Below the pieces are notes generated by a model. That model saw only the letters and a list, made by a program, of their open reading frames with translations, was not told the origin of the DNA and did not search any database. Both the position numbers and the translations under genes were made by a program. From DATFNI01 sp963712305 (lineage in GTDB: Bacteria; Bacteroidota; Rhodothermia; Balneolales; DATFMH01): a stretch of 64,000 nt of DNA. Below are positions 61,296 through 64,000 of the stretch, in pieces; position 1 is the first letter of the stretch; each line of letters begins with the position of its first letter. The stretch spans positions 620,001 through 684,000 of the forward strand of contig CAVQHI010000001.1 in assembly GCA_963712305.1 (NCBI GenBank), in the 5' to 3' direction.

Positions 61296-62021
61296 CTAAT
61301 CGTTTCCAAGATGCATGCCGCCGTCAACAAAAAGGAATTCACCAGTGACGGAATGGTTATTAATGAGGTAATTCATGGCTTTTAGAATATCGGACGCGGC
61401 GACTCTCCTCTTCAAAGGCAGTTTCGCAACTTTTTCATCCATATCCCCTTCATCAAAACTGGGAGGTAATACGGGTCCGGGACATATTGCATTAACACGT
61501 ATAGAGGGCGCAAGCGCTTTTGCAGCCATACGGGTAAACGATCCTAATGTTTTTTTTGACAAGCTGTATGGGAAAAAATCGATATCATTTCCAGTGACAC
61601 GCGTATCGAGAATATTTATGACCAACCCATCTTTTGATTTGTCAGCAAAATATTTTGTCAGGAAAAATGGATAGGTGAAGTGAATAGTAAAATAATCTGC
61701 GAGCAGTGAGGCATCGGTATCCTTGAATGACACTGGATTAAAGATGGATGCATTATTAATCAATACACGATAATCCGCATCCTCATCTAAGAGCCCGGAC
61801 ACGGACTCCTCAACCAAATCCGGATTACTAAAATCAGCCTGAAATAAACGGCAGTGCTGCCCCTTGCTGCGAACCTCTTCCGCAAGGCTCTCCGCATCAT
61901 TGACAGAACGGTTGTAATGGACCACTATATGATACCCCTTGTCGGCAAGATCGAGGGCCATTTCCCGTCCAAGTCTTTTGGCAGCACCGGTAATAATTGC
62001 TGTCGGTTTGCTCACACCCAA
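61296..62021 (-). CDS. FolM/pteridine-reductase-like SDR
   Basis: 241 residues of an SDR with ITGAAKRLGREMALDL (about 10-25), the TGxAKRLG variant seen in FolM and PTR1, NNASIFNP (about 89-96), and the catalytic Tyr-Lys in FPYSLSKKTLGSF (about 150-162). The Asp in NILDTRVTGND fits the FolM active site. It likely reduces dihydropterin or dihydrofolate with NADPH. The genetic link with folB, 3 bases away, supports this. Other SDR functions are possible. Confidence 0.85.
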   Translation of the reverse strand: MGVSKPTAIITGAAKRLGREMALDLADKGYHIVVHYNRSVNDAESLAEEVRSKGQHCRLFQADFSNPDLVEESVSGLLDEDADYRVLINNASIFNPVSFKDTDASLLADYFTIHFTYPFFLTKYFADKSKDGLVINILDTRVTGNDIDFFPYSLSKKTLGSFTRMAAKALAPSIRVNAICPGPVLPPSFDEGDMDEKVAKLPLKRRVAASDILKAMNYLINNHSVTGEFLFVDGGMHLGND

Positions 62022-62039
62022 TCTCCTGTTATAACAAAT

Positions 62040-62681
62040 TTACGGGTACAGCCTTCGATGTACCCACCGATTAGCTTCAAGGATATATTCAAAACGATCA
62101 TGCAGTCGACTTGGTCTCCCCTGCCAGAATTCCATGCGTTCCGGCTTTAAACGGTATCCCCCCCAATACTCGGGACACGGAATTTCTTTACCCTCAAATT
62201 GTTTCTTCAGATCGAGATAACGTTTTTCAAGTTCCTCACGATTCTTCAGAGTCCGGCTTTGATCCGAGGCAAGTGCCCCCAGCTGGCTTTCAATTGGACG
62301 GCTGTGAAAATATGATTTTGAGACCTCACGGCTTACTCTCGTCATTGAACCTTCAATACGAACCTGCCGTTCCAGATCCGGCCAGTAAAAAAGCAGTGAT
62401 CCTACAGCATTGGCTTCGATATCCTCTCCTTTCCTGCTTTTATAATTGGTAAAAAAGACAAAACCTTTTTCATCAAATTCTTTCAACAACACAATCCTTG
62501 AAGAGGGTTGGCCCTCCTTACTGACAGTACTAAGTGTCATCGCATTGGCGTCTTTCAAGCCGCTATTCAGGGCATCATTAAACCAGTGATCAAATTGTGC
62601 GACCGGATTATCATCAAGATCCTTTTCAAATAAACCATCACGGTTGTATTCCCGGCGCAATGAACTGATATCTTTATCCAT
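62040..62681 (-). CDS. pdxH: Pyridoxine/pyridoxamine 5'-phosphate oxidase
   Basis: 213 residues, the usual size. RREYNRDGLFEKDL is the N-terminal signature. PSSRIVLLKEFDEKGFVFFTNYKSRKGED (split about 53-82) gives the FMN-binding loop, and EYWGGYRLKPERMEFWQGRPSRLHDRF (split about 165-195) holds the PLP site. It makes PLP with FMN and oxygen. It lies just before the folM gene with 18 bases between, so these vitamin genes may be one transcript. Call firm. Confidence 0.95.
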   Translation of the reverse strand: MDKDISSLRREYNRDGLFEKDLDDNPVAQFDHWFNDALNSGLKDANAMTLSTVSKEGQPSSRIVLLKEFDEKGFVFFTNYKSRKGEDIEANAVGSLLFYWPDLERQVRIEGSMTRVSREVSKSYFHSRPIESQLGALASDQSRTLKNREELEKRYLDLKKQFEGKEIPCPEYWGGYRLKPERMEFWQGRPSRLHDRFEYILEANRWVHRRLYP

Positions 62682-62756
62682 GGAATTAAAGGTTAGTCAG
62701 AAATATCCTATAACAGCAGAGAACGTTATCTGATCGCTCCAGCCCTTTGAGAAGTG

Positions 62757-63407
62757 TCAATGTACCATGAACTCAACATATTTGATAGTTTTTCCATCTT
62801 CCAGATGCTGTTCCTCGTACATTGTTTTAATGCTCAATATTTCATCAACCATCGATGAACGATACAGGTCGGATGTTTTCCGGATAATCCCGCAGTTTTC
62901 ATCACTCAGTGATTCAAGTGTGAAATCGTACAACAGGTCAGAATCCGTTTTCAGATGAATAGATCCTTCCGGCATCAAAATGCGCCGGTAGATATCCAGA
63001 AAAAAAGGAGAAGTTAGCCGTTTCCGTTTCTTACTTTTTTTGGGATACGGATCCGGAAAAGTGATCCATATCTCTTCAACATAATCCGTTTCTCTCTTGA
63101 TATACCGATCTAAAAACTGGATATAAGCTCTGAGAAAAACGACATTTGTCAATCCTTCATCAAGTGCCTTTTTTGCTCCTTTGTATATCCGCTCTCCCTT
63201 AATATCCACGCCAATAAAATTTCTTCCCGGGAATTTTCTGGCCAATTCCAGCGTGTAGTCTCCTCCGCCACAAGCCAACTCCAGAGTTATCGGATGAGTA
63301 TTTTGAAACACTTTCCCCGACCAGTCTCCCGGCAGAATATCATCATACAGATATACATTCTCCATGTGTGGCAGAGCTGCATATCGTTCTAATTTATTTT
63401 TAGCCAT
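62757..63407 (-). CDS. trmB: tRNA (guanine-N7-)-methyltransferase
   Basis: 216 residues. Class I methyltransferase: ITLELACGGGDYTLELARKF (split about 41-60) is the SAM site, IGVDIKGERIYKGAKKA (about 65-81) the second strand, and WITFPDPYPKKSKKRKRL (about 113-130) the TrmB signature with the catalytic Asp. It makes m7G46 in tRNA. Cytoplasmic. It starts 76 bases upstream of pdxH on the same strand. Confidence 0.95.
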   Translation of the reverse strand: MAKNKLERYAALPHMENVYLYDDILPGDWSGKVFQNTHPITLELACGGGDYTLELARKFPGRNFIGVDIKGERIYKGAKKALDEGLTNVVFLRAYIQFLDRYIKRETDYVEEIWITFPDPYPKKSKKRKRLTSPFFLDIYRRILMPEGSIHLKTDSDLLYDFTLESLSDENCGIIRKTSDLYRSSMVDEILSIKTMYEEQHLEDGKTIKYVEFMVH

Positions 63408-63592
63408 TTCTATTTATCTTGAACGACGACTTTTTCCGTACGCTAGATTATTATCCTCCCCCGGAAATGTCAACATTGCACAAAGCTTCAATTATTGTAT
63501 AGCTTCTGCATACTACACCGATCATAATTCCGTATATTTCTTAGATATTTCATTTAAAAACCCCTCTAAAAGCCTGATTTGTCAAACATCCT

Positions 63593-64000
63593 ATGCTTCA
63601 CTCTAAACAGTACAGCTTTTACTTACTGATCGTCTCCCTTTTCTTGCTTGTTTCCTGTTCGGGAAAATCAAACATCACAGTCGACGGAAAAATCCTTGAT
63701 GCACATGGTTCTGCTATGCCCCGTGCCGATGTTCATTGGGTTAAACTGGGGGGTAAAAGCTCTACCCAGCAAAAGAAAGCAGATGCTTCCGGACATTTCC
63801 AGTTCCAGGTCCCGGAACCGGGATACTACCGTGTTGAGTTCAGCGGGGTTAATCATGAGATATACCAAACCGTTTTAGATCTGACAACTCCCCATAATAT
63901 CCAACTGACTGCGTACCTGTCATCCAGTTTTACCAATCCTGCACTGCAGCGTGTATATGCCGTTGGATCTTTCAACCAGTTTTCTATGAATAAGGCTCTG
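63593..64000 (+). CDS. N-terminal part of a lipoprotein with a carboxypeptidase-regulatory-like domain
   Basis: 136 residues from ATG 63593 to the window edge. A lipoprotein signal MLHSKQYSFYLLIVSLFLLVSC gives Cys22 as the lipid site. Residues about 28-105 form a beta-sandwich (TVDGKILDAHGSAMPRADV, DASGHFQFQVPEPGYYRV) of the carboxypeptidase-D-regulatory type. The next domain is beyond the window, so the full function is unknown. It is divergent from trmB with about 185 bases between. Confidence 0.75.
   Translation, partial: MLHSKQYSFYLLIVSLFLLVSCSGKSNITVDGKILDAHGSAMPRADVHWVKLGGKSSTQQKKADASGHFQFQVPEPGYYRVEFSGVNHEIYQTVLDLTTPHNIQLTAYLSSSFTNPALQRVYAVGSFNQFSMNKAL

Overview
The window looks like chromosomal DNA of a Gram-negative bacterium of the Bacteroidota/FCB superphylum, most likely near Balneolota/Rhodothermota. 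The evidence is a SusC/SusD pair (5848-10392), a C-terminal type IX secretion sorting domain (23209-25479), a two-component-type propeller regulator with a LuxR HTH (20264-22957), DUF5723-like outer-membrane proteins and many relaxed-lipobox lipoproteins. This placement is an inference from gene content; there is no rRNA here. Two tRNA genes are present: tRNA-Val(CAC) at 18308-18379 and an initiator-type tRNA-Met(CAT) at 41200-41272.

Layout. 1-5.7 kb: the end of a lipoprotein/TPR-like gene, a secreted protein of the family often labelled asparagine synthetase B, MazG, a secreted Asp-box (sialidase-like) propeller and a GH3-type acyl-adenylate ligase homologue. 5.8-10.4 kb: susD and susC on the minus strand. 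11.2-17.8 kb: DinB-like protein and alanine racemase, then a tight minus-strand cluster of Na+/solute symporter, GNAT acetyltransferase, fold-III amino-acid racemase and M20 deacylase, which suggests uptake and processing of (N-acyl or D-) amino acids. 18.6-33.1 kb: a carbohydrate region with a GH140/DUF4038-like enzyme, the hybrid regulator, and a minus-strand beta-1,3-glucan (laminarin-type) locus. That locus holds a protein with a glycosidase TIM barrel fused to a predicted outer-membrane beta-barrel, a carbohydrate-binding lipoprotein, GH16, two signal-less GH17 proteins and a multi-module CBM-like protein with a T9SS tail. The likely order of work is surface cleavage (GH16, fused enzyme), binding, import (the SusCD pair about 13 kb away is a candidate) and final cleavage in the cytoplasm by GH17.

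33.3-41.3 kb is an accessory, recombined stretch: a decayed copy of a lipoprotein gene found intact at 39000-39908, a GC-rich two-gene membrane cassette between 53-bp direct repeats, a C-terminal remnant of a kinase-TPR gene directly ahead of an intact kinase-TPR gene, a cytochrome b561/membrane-LuxR pair, a palindromic repeat, an IS200-like element, and a GIY-YIG nuclease gene lying between the initiator tRNA and a partial tRNA-like copy of it.

41.4-64 kb is mostly housekeeping: lysine 6-aminotransferase, SDR, PurL, HAD phosphatase, LemA/TPM cluster, DsbA-like thioredoxin, AI-2E permease, an outer-membrane protein with its partner lipoprotein, 3'-5' exonuclease, GNAT, M48 protease, copper nitrite reductase NirK, a basic AP2-like protein, FolB, FolM-like SDR, PdxH and TrmB. 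A REP-associated tyrosine transposase (46274-46810) sits between a perfect REP hairpin (46228-46265) and an inverted REP pair (46931-47013, REPIN-like), and a further copy of the hairpin occurs at 5691-5716.

The most novel-looking items are the glycosidase/outer-membrane-barrel fusion, the GIY-YIG/tRNA arrangement, the RAYT/REPIN set, the repeat-bounded membrane cassette, and the inverted 48-bp repeats around the DinB-like gene. All family calls were made by reading the translated sequence; no database search was run.
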